From assembly GCF_903914075.1 (NCBI RefSeq), contig NZ_CAIWNQ010000001.1:682001-746000 (forward strand): a DNA stretch of 64,000 nucleotides, in the 5' to 3' direction. Below the pieces are notes generated by a model. The model was given only the letters and a program-made list of their open reading frames with translations. It was not told the DNA's origin and did not search any database. Of the stretch, positions 18,359 to 30,925 are shown piece by piece. The number at the start of each line of letters is the position of its first letter. The first letter of the stretch is position 1. The DNA comes from Ruegeria sp. THAF57 (GTDB lineage: Bacteria > Pseudomonadota > Alphaproteobacteria > Rhodobacterales > Rhodobacteraceae). The position numbers and the translations under genes are program-made.

Positions 18359-20682
<2,324 letters not shown>

Positions 20683-20694
20683 CGGAACCCCCCG

Positions 20695-22233
20695 TTACGC
20701 GAAGGTCGCGGCGTATTCGTCGATCGCTGCCTTGATCTTGTCGGACGCGTCACCTTTGATCTTCGGATCTTCGTCGGTGATCCACTTCAGCAGGTCGGCG
20801 TGCTTGCCGCGCAGGTGCGCCAGCAGACCGGCCTCATAGCGGCCAACGTCCGAGACGTCGATCTTGTCGAGGTAACCGTTGGTGCCTGCGAAGATAACGC
20901 AGACGATTTCCGCGTTGGTCAGCGGCGAGTACTGCGGCTGTTTCATCAGCTCGGTCAGACGCGCACCACGGTTCAGCAGCTGCTGGGTCGCGGCGTCAAG
21001 GTCGGAACCAAACTGCGCAAAGGCAGCCATTTCGCGGTACTGAGCCAGCTCCAGCTTAACCGGACCGGCAACCGACTTCATCGCGTCAGTCTGAGCCGAC
21101 GAGCCCACACGCGAAACCGACAGACCGGTGTTCACAGCAGGACGGATCCCCTGATAGAACAGTTCGGTTTCCAGGAAGATCTGACCGTCGGTGATCGAGA
21201 TCACGTTGGTCGGAATAAAGGCAGAAACGTCACCACCTTGGGTTTCGATAACCGGCAGCGCGGTCAGCGAGCCTGCACCGAAATCTTCGTTCAGCTTGGC
21301 CGAACGCTCCAGCAGGCGCGAGTGGAGGTAGAAAACGTCACCAGGATAAGCTTCACGTCCGGGGGGACGGCGCAGCAGCAGCGACATCTGACGATAAGAC
21401 ACAGCCTGTTTGGACAGGTCATCATAGATGATCAGCGCATGACGGCCATTGTCACGGAAGAATTCAGCCATCGCAGTCGCGGCGTAGGGTGCCAGGAACT
21501 GCATCGGCGCCGGGTCGGACGCGGTCGCAGCCACAACGATCGAGTATTCGATCGCGCCGGATTCTTCCAGCTTCTTCACCAACTGCGCAACGGTCGAACG
21601 CTTCTGACCGACGGCCACGTAGATGCAGTACAGTTTCTTCGACTCGTCGTCGCCTGCTGCGTCGTTATAGACTTTCTGGTTCAGGATGGTGTCCAAAGCC
21701 ACGGCGGTCTTACCGGTCTGACGGTCACCAATGATCAGCTCACGTTGGCCACGGCCAATCGGGATCATCGCGTCAACCGATTTCAGGCCGGTTGCCATCG
21801 GCTCGTGCACCGATTTACGCGGGATGATGCCGGGGGCTTTGACGTCCGCAACACCACGCTTCGATGCGTTGATCGGGCCTTTACCGTCCAGCGGGTTGCC
21901 CAGACCGTCAACAACGCGGCCCAGCAGCTCGTCACCAATCGGAACGTCCACGATCGAGTTGGTGCGCTTAACAGTGTCACCTTCTTTGATGTCGCGGTCA
22001 GAACCGAAGATAACGACACCGACGTTGTCGCTTTCCAGGTTCAGGGCCATGCCCATAATGCCGCCGGGGAATTCGACCATCTCACCGGCTTGCACATTGT
22101 CCAGGCCATATACGCGGGCGATACCGTCGCCGACGCTCAGCACGCGGCCGATTTCGGCTACTTCGGCTTCCTGACCAAAATTCTTGATCTGGTCCTTCAG
22201 AATTGCAGAAATCTCTGCAGCTTGGATTCCCAT
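20695..22233 (-). CDS. atpA: ATP synthase F1 alpha subunit
   Basis: This is the non-catalytic nucleotide-binding subunit, 512 residues. The P-loop GDRQTGKT is at 169-176. The signature [17 protein letters not shown] and the Arg-finger region are present. The ATG follows directly after the atpH stop codon with no gap. It contributes to the alpha3-beta3 ring with AtpD. Confidence 0.99.
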   Translation of the reverse strand: MGIQAAEISAILKDQIKNFGQEAEVAEIGRVLSVGDGIARVYGLDNVQAGEMVEFPGGIMGMALNLESDNVGVVIFGSDRDIKEGDTVKRTNSIVDVPIGDELLGRVVDGLGNPLDGKGPINASKRGVADVKAPGIIPRKSVHEPMATGLKSVDAMIPIGRGQRELIIGDRQTGKTAVALDTILNQKVYNDAAGDDESKKLYCIYVAVGQKRSTVAQLVKKLEESGAIEYSIVVAATASDPAPMQFLAPYAATAMAEFFRDNGRHALIIYDDLSKQAVSYRQMSLLLRRPPGREAYPGDVFYLHSRLLERSAKLNEDFGAGSLTALPVIETQGGDVSAFIPTNVISITDGQIFLETELFYQGIRPAVNTGLSVSRVGSSAQTDAMKSVAGPVKLELAQYREMAAFAQFGSDLDAATQQLLNRGARLTELMKQPQYSPLTNAEIVCVIFAGTNGYLDKIDVSDVGRYEAGLLAHLRGKHADLLKWITDEDPKIKGDASDKIKAAIDEYAATFA

Positions 22234-22794
22234 TTATCCGACCTCTTTCATTGCATTCTGTAGGGAGTTCAGCTTCGAACGGATCGAACTGTCGATCATC
22301 TTCGAGCCGACTTTAACGACAAGACCGCCGATGAGGCTTTCATCAACGGTCGCATTGATTGTCACGGTTTTGCCCACACGCTCGGACAGCGTTTTGGACA
22401 GTTTATCCATTTGCGTCTTAGTCAACGCCTTGGCCGAGGCGACATCGGCGGTCACTTCGCCGCGCTCTTCGGCCAGCATGTCGCGCAGAACCTGAATCAG
22501 TTGCGGTGCAACAAATAGGCGGCGTTTCTGCGCCATCAGACCCAGCGTATTGCGCAGGATGGCATTCAGACCCATTTTTTCGGCAATTGCAGTAATGGCG
22601 CCTTCCTGTTCGGCGCGTGAAACCAGAGGCGAGGCAATCAGGTCGCGCAGTTCGGCGCTGTCGCCCAAAGCTGCTGCCAAATCGTTGATTCCGGTTTCCA
22701 GACCTGCAAGGTCCTTGTTCTCTTTCGCGATCTCGAAAATCGCCGTGGCATAGCGTTCAGCTATGCCTGTGGAAATCGAAGCTGGTTCGGACAC
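22234..22794 (-). CDS. atpH: ATP synthase F1 delta subunit
   Basis: This is the peripheral-stalk cap (OSCP) of F1, 186 residues. It shows IAERYATAIFEIAKE at the start, a mid-region rich in helices, and the C-terminal VTADVASAKALTKTQMDKLSK and ESLIGGLVVKVGSKMIDSSI segments (given in part). I chose the GTG at 22794 because it is preceded by GGAAGG. The longer ORF from 22842 has no such site. It is the first gene of the operon, which lacks F0 genes, as is usual in this bacterial family. Confidence 0.95.
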   Translation of the reverse strand: MSEPASISTGIAERYATAIFEIAKENKDLAGLETGINDLAAALGDSAELRDLIASPLVSRAEQEGAITAIAEKMGLNAILRNTLGLMAQKRRLFVAPQLIQVLRDMLAEERGEVTADVASAKALTKTQMDKLSKTLSERVGKTVTINATVDESLIGGLVVKVGSKMIDSSIRSKLNSLQNAMKEVG

Positions 22795-22927
22795 GTCCAC
22801 CCTTCCGAATATTAGGCCCCGAAAAACCGCGCGCGCAGCCATCCCGGGGGCGTGAAGAAACCCCGCCCTTACGGCCGGGGATCAAAATCACCGGGGATGT
22901 AGCAGAGCCGAACCCAGCTAGCAATAC

Positions 22928-22955
22928 GTTATAATCCCCTCCGCGTTATCCACAA
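22928..22955 (-). promoter_or_regulatory. Putative promoter of the atp operon
   Basis: On the minus strand TTGTGG, a 16-nt spacer, then TATAAC, about 135 nt before the atpH GTG. The -10 is good and the -35 moderate. Confidence 0.35.
22946..22954 (+). promoter_or_regulatory. DnaA-box consensus word
   Basis: TTATCCACA, an exact match to the DnaA box, overlaps the -35 of the putative atp promoter. A single 9-mer can occur by chance. Confidence 0.3.
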
Positions 22956-23106
22956 AATACGCCATTTCAAACGCTTACGGTGGGTGCGACCCTTTTTTCC
23001 TGCTGGAGGGCGCGAAAAATGTTACCAAACTGTAAGTTTTTGCGATTCCCGCGGCCTTTTTGCCGCAATTTCTACGCCCGACGCGGCGTAAAACGCCTAG
23101 CTTGGC

Positions 23107-23841
23107 CTAGGCCGGTTTTAGCAGACCATCAAGCGCCTTAATTGGACGCCGTTCAGCGTCTTTCGTGACGCTGCCGCTGGGCGGTCGGATATGCTTGGTC
23201 ACTTCGACCATCAACACCCCACCCGCCATGATCGTCGGCAGACGTTGTCCGGTTTTTTCAATCAAGCTTCCAGATTTCAGCCAGAACCGACGGAACGATG
23301 GCGGCAGATACAAAGCTGAGCAATGGTTTTCAGGGATAAAATGATGGGACTTGAGCTGGCTCTCAAGCTGCGACGCCGAATAAGGGCGGCCAAATCCAAA
23401 AGGCGTGCGATCTGTCCGCGACCATAGCCCGGCCCGGTTGGGCACAATAAAAAATGCCCGGCCTCCGGGCCCCAAGACACGCCAGCATTCGTCCAGCAAT
23501 TCGCTGGGGCGCTGTGATGTCTCAAGACCGTGCATGACGACCAGCTTGTCGACATGACCCGTTTCAATCGGCCACAGTGTCTCTTCCGTCAGGACGGACA
23601 CGTTGGGCAAACCCGCAGGCCAAGGCATCACCCCCTGAGGGCCCGGCATCAAACCGATCACCCGCCGCGCCTCGGTCAGATAGGGCCGCAATAGCGGGAC
23701 GGCAAAGCCGAAACCGACCACTGTTTGCCCTTTGGCTTCGGGCCATAATTCCGTCAAACGCCCGCGTATCGCAGCCTGCGCCGCACGACCCAGGGTGCTG
23801 CGGTAGTAAAAGTTCCTCAGATCCTGCACATCAAGATGCAT
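23107..23841 (-). CDS. Class I SAM-dependent methyltransferase (UbiE/COQ5-like)
   Basis: This protein of about 244 residues has a methyltransferase-like core: [16 protein letters not shown] in the place of motif [13 protein letters not shown] in motif II/III, and [21 protein letters not shown], a strong Methyltransf_11 signature. The glycine-rich SAM loop is degenerate (GFGFAVP instead of GxGxG), so SAM binding should be checked. The ATG at 23841 gives [13 protein letters not shown], typical of the group in Rhodobacteraceae. It is divergent from gloB with a 62-nt gap. The substrate is unknown. Confidence 0.75.
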   Translation of the reverse strand: MHLDVQDLRNFYYRSTLGRAAQAAIRGRLTELWPEAKGQTVVGFGFAVPLLRPYLTEARRVIGLMPGPQGVMPWPAGLPNVSVLTEETLWPIETGHVDKLVVMHGLETSQRPSELLDECWRVLGPGGRAFFIVPNRAGLWSRTDRTPFGFGRPYSASQLESQLKSHHFIPENHCSALYLPPSFRRFWLKSGSLIEKTGQRLPTIMAGGVLMVEVTKHIRPPSGSVTKDAERRPIKALDGLLKPA

Positions 23842-23903
23842 TGCGGACACCCGGTCAATCGGCTTAGCTTCGGCGCAGTCTAGCAACGAAAGGGCAAAAG
23901 GCC

Positions 23904-24671
23904 ATGCCTCTTGAGATCGTCACCATCCCATGCCTAAGCGATAACTACGCTTTTTTGGCCCATGACGCAGAAAGCGGCAACACCGCATTGATCGACGCGC
24001 CAGAGGCCGGCCCCATTCTAGCCGAACTGGAAAACCGGGGATGGACGCTTAGTCACGTATTGTTAACCCACCATCATTTCGACCACGTGGACGGCCTGCC
24101 CGCCATTCTCGAGAAACACCCGGCCAAGGTGATCGGGGCTGCCGCCGACGCACATCGCCTGCCGCCGCTGGATCAACAGGTTGCCGAGGGCGACCAGTTC
24201 GAGATTGGTAGAGAGCCCGTGCAAGTCATGGATGTCTCGGGCCATACAGTCGGGCATATCGCATTCTACATGCCACAGAGCTCTGTCGTTTTCACTGCCG
24301 ATAGCCTGATGGCCCTTGGCTGCGGTCGCCTGTTTGAAGGCACCGCGCCACAAATGTGGGCCTCGCTGTCGAAACTGGCCGCCCTGCCCCATGACACGTT
24401 GGTATGCTCGGGTCACGAATACACGCAGTCTAACGGGAAATTCGCGTTAACTGTCGATCCTGATAACACGGCACTGCAGGTGCGTGTCGCAGATATCGCA
24501 CGCGCCCGCGCTGCCAATGAGCCTACAGTGCCGTCCTCATTGGCGCTGGAAATGGCCACAAATCCGTTCCTTCGCGCCACAGATCCGGCGATTCAGGCGC
24601 ATCTTGGGATGGAAAATGCCGATCCTGCTGCAGTTTTCGCAGAAATCCGGGCTAGAAAAGATCGCTTTTAG
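23904..24671 (+). CDS. gloB: Hydroxyacylglutathione hydrolase (glyoxalase II)
   Basis: It hydrolyses S-lactoylglutathione, the second step of methylglyoxal removal. This metallo-beta-lactamase-fold protein has 255 residues. The binuclear zinc motif THHHFDH is at 55-61, then the GHTVGH metal histidine, the bridging Asp in [13 protein letters not shown] and CSGHEYT. The C-terminal glutathione-binding helix domain with NPFLRA is present. Complete and typical. Confidence 0.95.
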   Translation: MPLEIVTIPCLSDNYAFLAHDAESGNTALIDAPEAGPILAELENRGWTLSHVLLTHHHFDHVDGLPAILEKHPAKVIGAAADAHRLPPLDQQVAEGDQFEIGREPVQVMDVSGHTVGHIAFYMPQSSVVFTADSLMALGCGRLFEGTAPQMWASLSKLAALPHDTLVCSGHEYTQSNGKFALTVDPDNTALQVRVADIARARAANEPTVPSSLALEMATNPFLRATDPAIQAHLGMENADPAAVFAEIRARKDRF

Positions 24672-24846
24672 TGCTTATTTCGCGCTCTTCACGGCCACGG
24701 TCACAATAAATGTGACTGTCAAGTGAAAGAAAACCCTTGAAGCCGGGCCGCGATCAACCAAACTCTAATAGTATGAGGACATGGTTGGGATGGGGATCCG
24801 GCCTAAAGCCCGCGCCCCTTCCGACCCAAGACAGAGGAGCACCCGC

Positions 24847-27171
24847 GTGCCTTCATTCTCGAGCACATTAGAACAAGCCATTCACGCGGCCTTGGCTGCT
24901 GCGAACGAACGGCGACATGAATTTGCAACGCTGGAGCATCTGTTGCTGGCGCTGCTGGAGGAACCTGATGCCATCCGCGTCATGAAAGCCTGCAGCGTTG
25001 ATCTGGATGAACTGCGAAGCACTCTGGTCGAATTCATCGACGAAGACCTATCAAACCTTGTCACGGATATTGATGGATCCGAAGCGGTTCCAACGGCGGC
25101 CTTCCAGCGCGTGATCCAACGCGCCGCGATCCACGTGCAAAGCTCGGGCCGGACCGAAGTGACCGGTGCCAACGTGTTGGTTGCAATCTTTGCTGAACGC
25201 GAAAGCAACGCAGCCTACTTCCTGCAGGAACAGGACATGACCCGCTATGACGCGGTGAATTTCATAGCGCATGGTGTCGCCAAGGACCCCGCCTATGGCG
25301 AGAACCGGTCGGTTTCAGGCGCGGACCAGGTCGAGGAAGAAGTTCAATCCACTGCGGGCGAAGGCGAGCAGAAAGAAAGCGCGCTTGGAAAGTACTGCGT
25401 CGATCTGAACGTCAAGTCCCGTGCGGGCGACGTGGATCCGCTGATTGGGCGCTCGGACGAGGTTGAACGCTGCATTCAGGTGCTTTGCCGCCGCCGAAAG
25501 AACAATCCGCTGCTGGTGGGGGACCCCGGTGTAGGCAAAACCGCCATTGCCGAAGGTCTGGCCCATAAAATCGTCGCGGGTGAAGCCCCCGATGTGCTGT
25601 CCGAGACGACGATTTATTCGCTCGACATGGGCGCATTGCTGGCGGGCACCCGCTATCGCGGTGACTTCGAAGAGCGGTTGAAAGCGGTTGTGACCGAACT
25701 GGAAGAGCATCCCGATGCCGTGCTGTTCATTGACGAAATTCACACGGTGATCGGTGCTGGCGCCACGTCTGGTGGCGCGATGGATGCGTCAAACTTGCTG
25801 AAACCCGCACTGCAGGGTGGCAAGCTGCGTACCATGGGTTCGACCACATACAAAGAATTCCGCCAGCACTTTGAAAAAGACCGCGCCCTCAGCCGCAGGT
25901 TCCAGAAGATTGATGTGAACGAGCCTTCGGTCGAGGACAGCGTGAAGATTTTGCGCGGCCTCAAACCCTATTTCGAAGAGCATCACGCCATCAAATACAC
26001 CGCAGACGCAATCAAAACGGCGGTGGAATTGTCGGCGCGGTACATCAACGACCGCAAACTGCCCGACAAGGCGATAGACGTGATTGATGAGGCCGGTGCC
26101 GCACAGCATCTGGTCGCGGAAAGCAAACGCCGTAAGACCATCGGCGTGAAAGAGATCGAGGCTGTCGTAGCCAAGATTGCGCGCATCCCGCCCAAGAACG
26201 TCACCAAGGACGATGCCGAAGTTCTGAAAGACCTTGAGACATCGCTGAAACGGGTGGTGTTCGGGCAGGATGACGCCATCGTCGCGCTCTCGAGCGCGAT
26301 CAAACTGGCGCGGGCTGGCCTGCGTGAGCCCGAGAAACCCATCGGCAACTACCTGTTCGCCGGTCCGACCGGTGTGGGTAAAACCGAGGTGGCTAAACAA
26401 CTGGCGGATACGCTGGGTGTGGAACTGCTGCGCTTTGACATGTCGGAATACATGGAGAAACACGCGGTCTCGCGCCTGATCGGTGCGCCTCCGGGCTATG
26501 TCGGGTTCGATCAAGGCGGCCTGCTGACCGATGGCGTTGATCAGCATCCGCATTGCGTCCTGCTGCTGGACGAAATCGAGAAAGCGCACCCGGACGTGTT
26601 CAACATCCTGTTGCAGGTAATGGACCACGGGGAGCTGACCGATCACAACGGCCGCACGGTGAATTTCCGCAACGTTGTACTGATCATGACTTCGAATGCC
26701 GGTGCGCAGGAACAGGCCAAGGCCGCCATCGGCTTTGGGCGGGACCGCCGAGAAGGTGAAGACACCGCCGCGATCGAACGGACCTTCACGCCGGAATTCC
26801 GCAACCGTCTGGACGCGGTGATCTCGTTCGCGCCGCTGCCGAAAGAGGTCATTCTGCAGGTTGTCGAGAAATTCGTCCTGCAGCTTGAGGCCCAGTTGCT
26901 GGATCGCAACGTGACCATCGACCTGACACCCAAAGCCGCCGAATGGCTGGCCGACAAGGGTTATGATGACAAGATGGGCGCGCGTCCGCTGGGCCGCGTC
27001 ATTCAAGAGCACATCAAGAAACCGCTGGCCGAGGAGTTGCTATTCGGCAAGCTGGCCAAGGGCGGTGTGGTCCGTGTCTCAGTCAAAAAGGGTGATCTGA
27101 ACCTGGAAATTCTCGGCCCAGATCAGCCGCGTATTCCGGGCGACAAGCCGCCATTGCTGACAGCGGACTGA
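24847..27171 (+). CDS. clpA: ATP-dependent Clp protease ATP-binding subunit ClpA
   Basis: This AAA+ unfoldase feeds substrates to ClpP in the cytoplasm. The 774-residue protein has an N-terminal Clp_N double repeat (1 to about 145, [14 protein letters not shown]), first AAA domain with GDPGVGKT and FIDEIH, second with GPTGVGKT and LLDEIEKAH, and an AAIGFGRD loop (IGF tripeptide) for ClpP docking. The GTG at 24847 is preceded by GAGGAG, so it is preferred over the upstream ATG at 24781. The ClpS adaptor gene is not adjacent. A CCCTTGAAG word about 100 nt upstream resembles a heat-shock -35, but no good -10 follows. Confidence 0.97.
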   Translation: MPSFSSTLEQAIHAALAAANERRHEFATLEHLLLALLEEPDAIRVMKACSVDLDELRSTLVEFIDEDLSNLVTDIDGSEAVPTAAFQRVIQRAAIHVQSSGRTEVTGANVLVAIFAERESNAAYFLQEQDMTRYDAVNFIAHGVAKDPAYGENRSVSGADQVEEEVQSTAGEGEQKESALGKYCVDLNVKSRAGDVDPLIGRSDEVERCIQVLCRRRKNNPLLVGDPGVGKTAIAEGLAHKIVAGEAPDVLSETTIYSLDMGALLAGTRYRGDFEERLKAVVTELEEHPDAVLFIDEIHTVIGAGATSGGAMDASNLLKPALQGGKLRTMGSTTYKEFRQHFEKDRALSRRFQKIDVNEPSVEDSVKILRGLKPYFEEHHAIKYTADAIKTAVELSARYINDRKLPDKAIDVIDEAGAAQHLVAESKRRKTIGVKEIEAVVAKIARIPPKNVTKDDAEVLKDLETSLKRVVFGQDDAIVALSSAIKLARAGLREPEKPIGNYLFAGPTGVGKTEVAKQLADTLGVELLRFDMSEYMEKHAVSRLIGAPPGYVGFDQGGLLTDGVDQHPHCVLLLDEIEKAHPDVFNILLQVMDHGELTDHNGRTVNFRNVVLIMTSNAGAQEQAKAAIGFGRDRREGEDTAAIERTFTPEFRNRLDAVISFAPLPKEVILQVVEKFVLQLEAQLLDRNVTIDLTPKAAEWLADKGYDDKMGARPLGRVIQEHIKKPLAEELLFGKLAKGGVVRVSVKKGDLNLEILGPDQPRIPGDKPPLLTAD

Positions 27172-27192
27172 GAATTCCTCAAACACTGACAC

Positions 27193-27226
27193 AAAGCCCG
27201 CCATCTTCTGATTGGCGGGCTTTTTT
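27193..27226 (+). terminator. Terminator after clpA
   Basis: AAAGCCCGCCA pairs with TGGCGGGCTTT around a nine-base loop, ending in six T. It begins about 22 nt after the clpA stop. Confidence 0.92.
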
Positions 27227-27392
27227 CGCCTACAGCAACACATCTCAAACCCGCAATGTCGTCGTTGGCTACAGGCCCTGCAGCGGTTTCATTTGATCAA
27301 GGCGGAACTGAACATACTTGTTCCCGCCTGGACCTCGATCATAACGGCGATCTGTCGGCAAATGGGACAGCGCGCGCCCCTCGGTCAGGTCA

Positions 27393-29072
27393 TTACCGCT
27401 CGGTCAGCTTCAACTCGATCCGGCGGTTTTGAGCGCGGGCATCTGGCGTGTCGGCAGGGTTGACGGGTTGGAATTCTCCGAAACCGTTGGCTGCCAGCCG
27501 TTCGGGCGGGATGCCTAGCGCGTCGACCATGTAACGCACCACCGACAGGGCCCGCCCCTGACTCAATTCCCAGTTGTCGCGGTAACGCCCTGTCCCGGCC
27601 AGCGGTACGTTGTCCGTGTGGCCATCGACTCTGATAACCCAGTTCAAACCGTCTGGAATCTCGGCGGCCACGGTTCGCAGAATACTCGCGACTTTGGCGA
27701 CTTCTAACTGCCCCTCTCCGGACAGAACGGCCGAGCCTGTGTCGAAAAGAACCTCGGACGAAAATACGAACCGGTCACCTTCGATCCGAACACCTTCCTG
27801 ATCACCCAATACATCACGCAACCGGCCAAAGAACTCTGAGCGGTAGCGTTGCAGGTCTTCTGCTTGGGCTACCAGTTCCTCATTCTGACCTGACAAGGCC
27901 TCAGCCTCGGCTTCCAGACGGAGGCGTTCGGCTTCCTCCAGCAAGCGGCGCCGGCGTTCCTCTGATGCAGCCCGTGCGAGGGCAGCGTTCAAATCCTGAC
28001 CCAGCGACTGGATCTGGATATCCGCGGCCGCATTGCGCTCTTCATAGTCGTCAAGCAAAGCCTGCAGCCCACCCAGTTGCTGTCGCAAAGCGGCCATCTG
28101 CTGATTTAATAAGGCCGCCTCACGCTGCGCTTTTTCGGAAATCGTCTGCTCAGCCGAAAGGGTGTCGCGCGCGACCGCAAGCAGGGCTGCGCGCTCTTCG
28201 GCCAACGTCCGTTGCGCCTGAGCCTCATCCTGTGCTTCGATCTGCGCGGCAAGAGCAGCCTCAAGCCGGGCCTGAAGGTCTTGCGCGCTCAACTCTCCGA
28301 ACTGCCGCTCCAATTCAGCCTTTGCAGCTTGCGCCGCCGCCAAAAGGGTAAGAGTGTCCTCAGCCTCTTTGCGCTGCGCTTCAAGCGCCAATGTCATAGC
28401 CGTTAGTTCCGCGTCAGCGTCTTGCAGCCTGTTGCGCAGGTTCTCGGCCGCTGCGGCTTCGGCCAGTCTTGCGGCCTCTTCGGTGCTCAGTTGGTCCTCA
28501 AGTTCCGTGATTAGCGCCGACTGCGCAGTCTCGGTTTGCTCAAGATCAGCGATCAGCGCTTCAAGCGCCTCGCGCCGGGCAGCGGCAAGGCGCGCGGCCT
28601 CGGTCTGTTCGTCAATTTCGGCGCGGCTTTGGGCAAGCGCCAGATTCAACGCGTCTTGCTCGGTCAACAGTTCATCGCGCTCGGCCTCAAGCCCCGCAAT
28701 GGCGCCTTCCGCCCGTTCTTGTTCCGCCAATAACGCAGTAACCTGATCCTCGAAGTCCGTCAGGCGAATTTGGGCTTGCACAAGTTCGGTTTCGACCTGC
28801 GACAAGGTTGAATTCAACACCCCGAGTCTTGCCTGCAAACGGCTGTTTTCGCGCTCTTCCAAACCCAAAGCACCGGCGAGTGCAGCGATTTCATCAGACA
28901 GCGCCGTCAGTTCATCTTCTTGCCCCGAGATCGTTTCGCGCAAGACAAACTGTACGACCATAAAAATGGTCAGCACGAATGTGAGAACCATCAACAACCC
29001 TGTGATCGCGTCCACAAATCCGGGCCAGACCGACCCCTGGAACCGTTGACCAGTGCGACGGGACAGCGCCAT
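27393..29072 (-). CDS. MotB-like OmpA-domain protein with very long coiled coil
   Basis: The protein has 559 residues. A single N-terminal membrane helix (about 17-44) carries Asp21 in PGFVDAITGLL, the position of the proton-binding Asp of MotB/TolR/ExbD-type stators. Residues about 50-400 are an almost unbroken Ala/Glu/Gln-rich coiled coil, expected in the periplasm. Residues about 436-556 form an OmpA/MotB peptidoglycan-binding domain (FDTGSAVLS, GHTDNVPL at about 484, LSQGRALSVVRYM, AQNRRIELKL). It follows the MotA-like gene by 3 nt. A stator function is inferred. No flagellar gene is near. Such genes are often annotated only as peptidoglycan-binding protein. Confidence 0.85.
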   Translation of the reverse strand: MALSRRTGQRFQGSVWPGFVDAITGLLMVLTFVLTIFMVVQFVLRETISGQEDELTALSDEIAALAGALGLEERENSRLQARLGVLNSTLSQVETELVQAQIRLTDFEDQVTALLAEQERAEGAIAGLEAERDELLTEQDALNLALAQSRAEIDEQTEAARLAAARREALEALIADLEQTETAQSALITELEDQLSTEEAARLAEAAAAENLRNRLQDADAELTAMTLALEAQRKEAEDTLTLLAAAQAAKAELERQFGELSAQDLQARLEAALAAQIEAQDEAQAQRTLAEERAALLAVARDTLSAEQTISEKAQREAALLNQQMAALRQQLGGLQALLDDYEERNAAADIQIQSLGQDLNAALARAASEERRRRLLEEAERLRLEAEAEALSGQNEELVAQAEDLQRYRSEFFGRLRDVLGDQEGVRIEGDRFVFSSEVLFDTGSAVLSGEGQLEVAKVASILRTVAAEIPDGLNWVIRVDGHTDNVPLAGTGRYRDNWELSQGRALSVVRYMVDALGIPPERLAANGFGEFQPVNPADTPDARAQNRRIELKLTER

Positions 29073-29075
29073 AGC

Positions 29076-30257
29076 TTACTCTCCTTCCGGAGCGGTACGC
29101 ACGGCGCCTCGAGGGAGTGTGAGCGCCTTGACTAGCAGCTCGATATCTTTGCGCAATTCGCTCATGCTTTCCTGACGGCCTGCCGAAATCTCTTCGAGTA
29201 TCCGCAGCAGTTGCACGTCCATCGACCGCAGGCGCATCCGGCTTTCTGCATCTATACCGTCGCCTGTCCCCTGCTCGCGCATATGATCCAGCAAGGCATC
29301 CTGTCCCAACGCGACGCGTTCCAGCGCTGCCGTGACGCCTTCGCTTTCGGATTGCCTTTGATTCATGTCGCCAATCACGTCGACCAGTTGGCCCAGCTTG
29401 GCCGACAACTCCACACGGTCGCGCTCCTGCGCTGAAAATAGGTCCTGCAGCGCGTTCATCTGTTCCGACATCGTATCCAGAACCGGGGTCAGGACCGCCA
29501 GCTCGGCGCTGCTGCCTTCATCCCCTGCGGCAAATCCAACGCGTGTGATCGAGGACAGCCATTCTTCCAACTCGCGATAGAACCGGTTTTGACCGTGCCC
29601 AGCAAAAAGCTCTAGCAGACCCACGATCAGCGATCCGGCCAGCCCCAAAAGCGAGGATCCGAACGCAACGCCCATGCCCTGCAACTGCGATTCCAGCCCG
29701 ACCATGAGGCGGTTGAAAACGGCAAGACCTTCTTCGCCTTCCTGCGGATTAAGGCTGCGGATCGTGTCGACAATGGCTGGAACCGTGGTGGCCAATCCAA
29801 AGAAAGTCCCCAGAAGGCCCAGATAAATCAGCACGTTGGTGATGTAGCGCGTGATCTCGCGCTCTTCTTCCACCCGTTCGGCCACCGAATCCAGAATGGA
29901 CCGTGTCGAACTGGAACTGATCTGAGACCGCGCGCCGCGTTCGCGCAGCAGCGACGCCAAGGGGGCCAAAAGCTGCGGGGTGCGGGCATCTTCGCGGACA
30001 ACACCGCCGACAAACGCCTCAATCCACCGGACCGAGCCAATCAATTGGGTTACCTGATAAAAACAGGCAAAGACGCCGACCACAAAGACCAGCAGGATAA
30101 ACCCGTTCAGGTAAGGGTTTGCGTAAAAGACCGGCAGGACATATGGCGTCGCCATGAAGACGCCCAGCCCCGCCAAACCAATCGCGACCAGCATCGTTAC
30201 GATCTGGCGAATGGGTTGCGAGAAATGCGGTCTCGCGCCCTGATGTGCCTGCGCCAT
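29076..30257 (-). CDS. MotA/TolQ/ExbB-like membrane protein
   Basis: The protein has 393 residues. Predicted helices lie at about 18-40, 50-72, 140-165 and 197-219. The last two (LIYLGLLGTFFGLATTVPA and GVAFGSSLLGLAGSLIVGLL, given in part) match the conserved MotA/TolQ/ExbB channel core. A soluble tail of about 170 residues with helical and coiled-coil character follows, much longer than in TolQ or ExbB. It is the first gene of the pair. Together with the MotB-like partner it should form a proton-driven complex anchored to peptidoglycan. ZorA of Zorya defence has a similar plan, but no zorC or zorD is nearby. Confidence 0.82.
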   Translation of the reverse strand: MAQAHQGARPHFSQPIRQIVTMLVAIGLAGLGVFMATPYVLPVFYANPYLNGFILLVFVVGVFACFYQVTQLIGSVRWIEAFVGGVVREDARTPQLLAPLASLLRERGARSQISSSSTRSILDSVAERVEEEREITRYITNVLIYLGLLGTFFGLATTVPAIVDTIRSLNPQEGEEGLAVFNRLMVGLESQLQGMGVAFGSSLLGLAGSLIVGLLELFAGHGQNRFYRELEEWLSSITRVGFAAGDEGSSAELAVLTPVLDTMSEQMNALQDLFSAQERDRVELSAKLGQLVDVIGDMNQRQSESEGVTAALERVALGQDALLDHMREQGTGDGIDAESRMRLRSMDVQLLRILEEISAGRQESMSELRKDIELLVKALTLPRGAVRTAPEGE

Positions 30258-30327
30258 GCGCGTGGTTCCCGGTTTTTTTCCTGCTCTGCGCTGAATCTAG
30301 CGAAATTCCGCCGGTTACGCCAAGGGT

Positions 30328-30858
30328 TTATGCGGTAATGGTCCGCACCCGTTGCGCCAACCACTCAAGATCAGAATCGTGCAGACCGATCTCGGTCAGG
30401 TGTTCAGCCGTATTATAAAGGTATTCCGTATTCGGACCGCGCCCCCCAACCGCATACGCGATTATCTGCGCCTGCTCCTCCAGCGGCATTCCCCCACAGT
30501 ACTGCACATGGTCGGGGTCGATGACATAGGTCACCGCCGTCACGACCTGCCCGTCGTGCAAATGCACGTCCAGCATTTTCTCAACATAGGCCGATGAGAT
30601 CAGTTCGCGGTCGCGCAGTTCCTGCAACGTGCGGTCCTCGTGCCCCGCCTCAACCGCCAGGGCCAGACCGGTGCAATTCGCGTCGGCCTGTTCATCCAAA
30701 GCCAAAACCAGCCCCGGGTCTTCTTCGGTGCCGCGATGGTGGATCGAACTCATGCAAAATGAACGTGCATATCCGTGCAAGGTGGCGTGTTCGCTTCGGG
30801 CTACGGGAAAGCCGGGATTCCACAAAAGCGACCCATATCCGAATACCCACATTGTCAT
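30328..30858 (-). CDS. chaC: Glutathione-specific gamma-glutamylcyclotransferase (ChaC family)
   Basis: ChaC-type enzymes split glutathione into 5-oxoproline and Cys-Gly. The 176-residue protein has the substrate loop FGYGSLLWNPGF, HGYARSFCMSSIHHRGT, and the C-terminal GGRGPNTEYL segment characteristic of ChaC. The ATG at 30858 gives MTMWVFGYGS. A second ATG two codons later is also possible. The longer ORF to 31032 overlaps the divergent DUF2125 gene and is rejected. It is close to the MotA-like gene but 70 nt away. Confidence 0.88.
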   Translation of the reverse strand: MTMWVFGYGSLLWNPGFPVARSEHATLHGYARSFCMSSIHHRGTEEDPGLVLALDEQADANCTGLALAVEAGHEDRTLQELRDRELISSAYVEKMLDVHLHDGQVVTAVTYVIDPDHVQYCGGMPLEEQAQIIAYAVGGRGPNTEYLYNTAEHLTEIGLHDSDLEWLAQRVRTITA

Positions 30859-30925
30859 TGCACTGGTCCTTGCTCGTTTGCGCCTATAAACATCAATTCC
30901 AAGGCGGGAAAAAGGGCCAACTGCC

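Larger units (their letters stand above)
22795..23106. other. Intergenic control region before the atp operon (312 nt)
   Basis: This gene-free stretch lies between atpH and the methyltransferase gene. It holds a plausible atp promoter, an exact DnaA-box word, and near 23083-23099 a small hairpin (GGCGT, three bases, ACGCC) just past the end of the methyltransferase gene. No tRNA or ORF with support was seen. Confidence 0.5.

Noticed and set aside
24672..24846. Heat-shock sigma promoter of clpA (CCCTTGAAG word).
   Set aside because: The -35-like word is good, but no acceptable -10 lies at a suitable distance.
27212..27463. An 83-codon frame on the plus strand after the clpA terminator.
   Set aside because: It begins inside the terminator and overlaps the end of the MotB-like gene. 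No ribosome site.
27393..30257. Zorya anti-phage system (ZorA/ZorB).
   Set aside because: The MotA/MotB-like plan fits, but no ZorC, ZorD or ZorE gene is adjacent. Neighbours are clpA and chaC.
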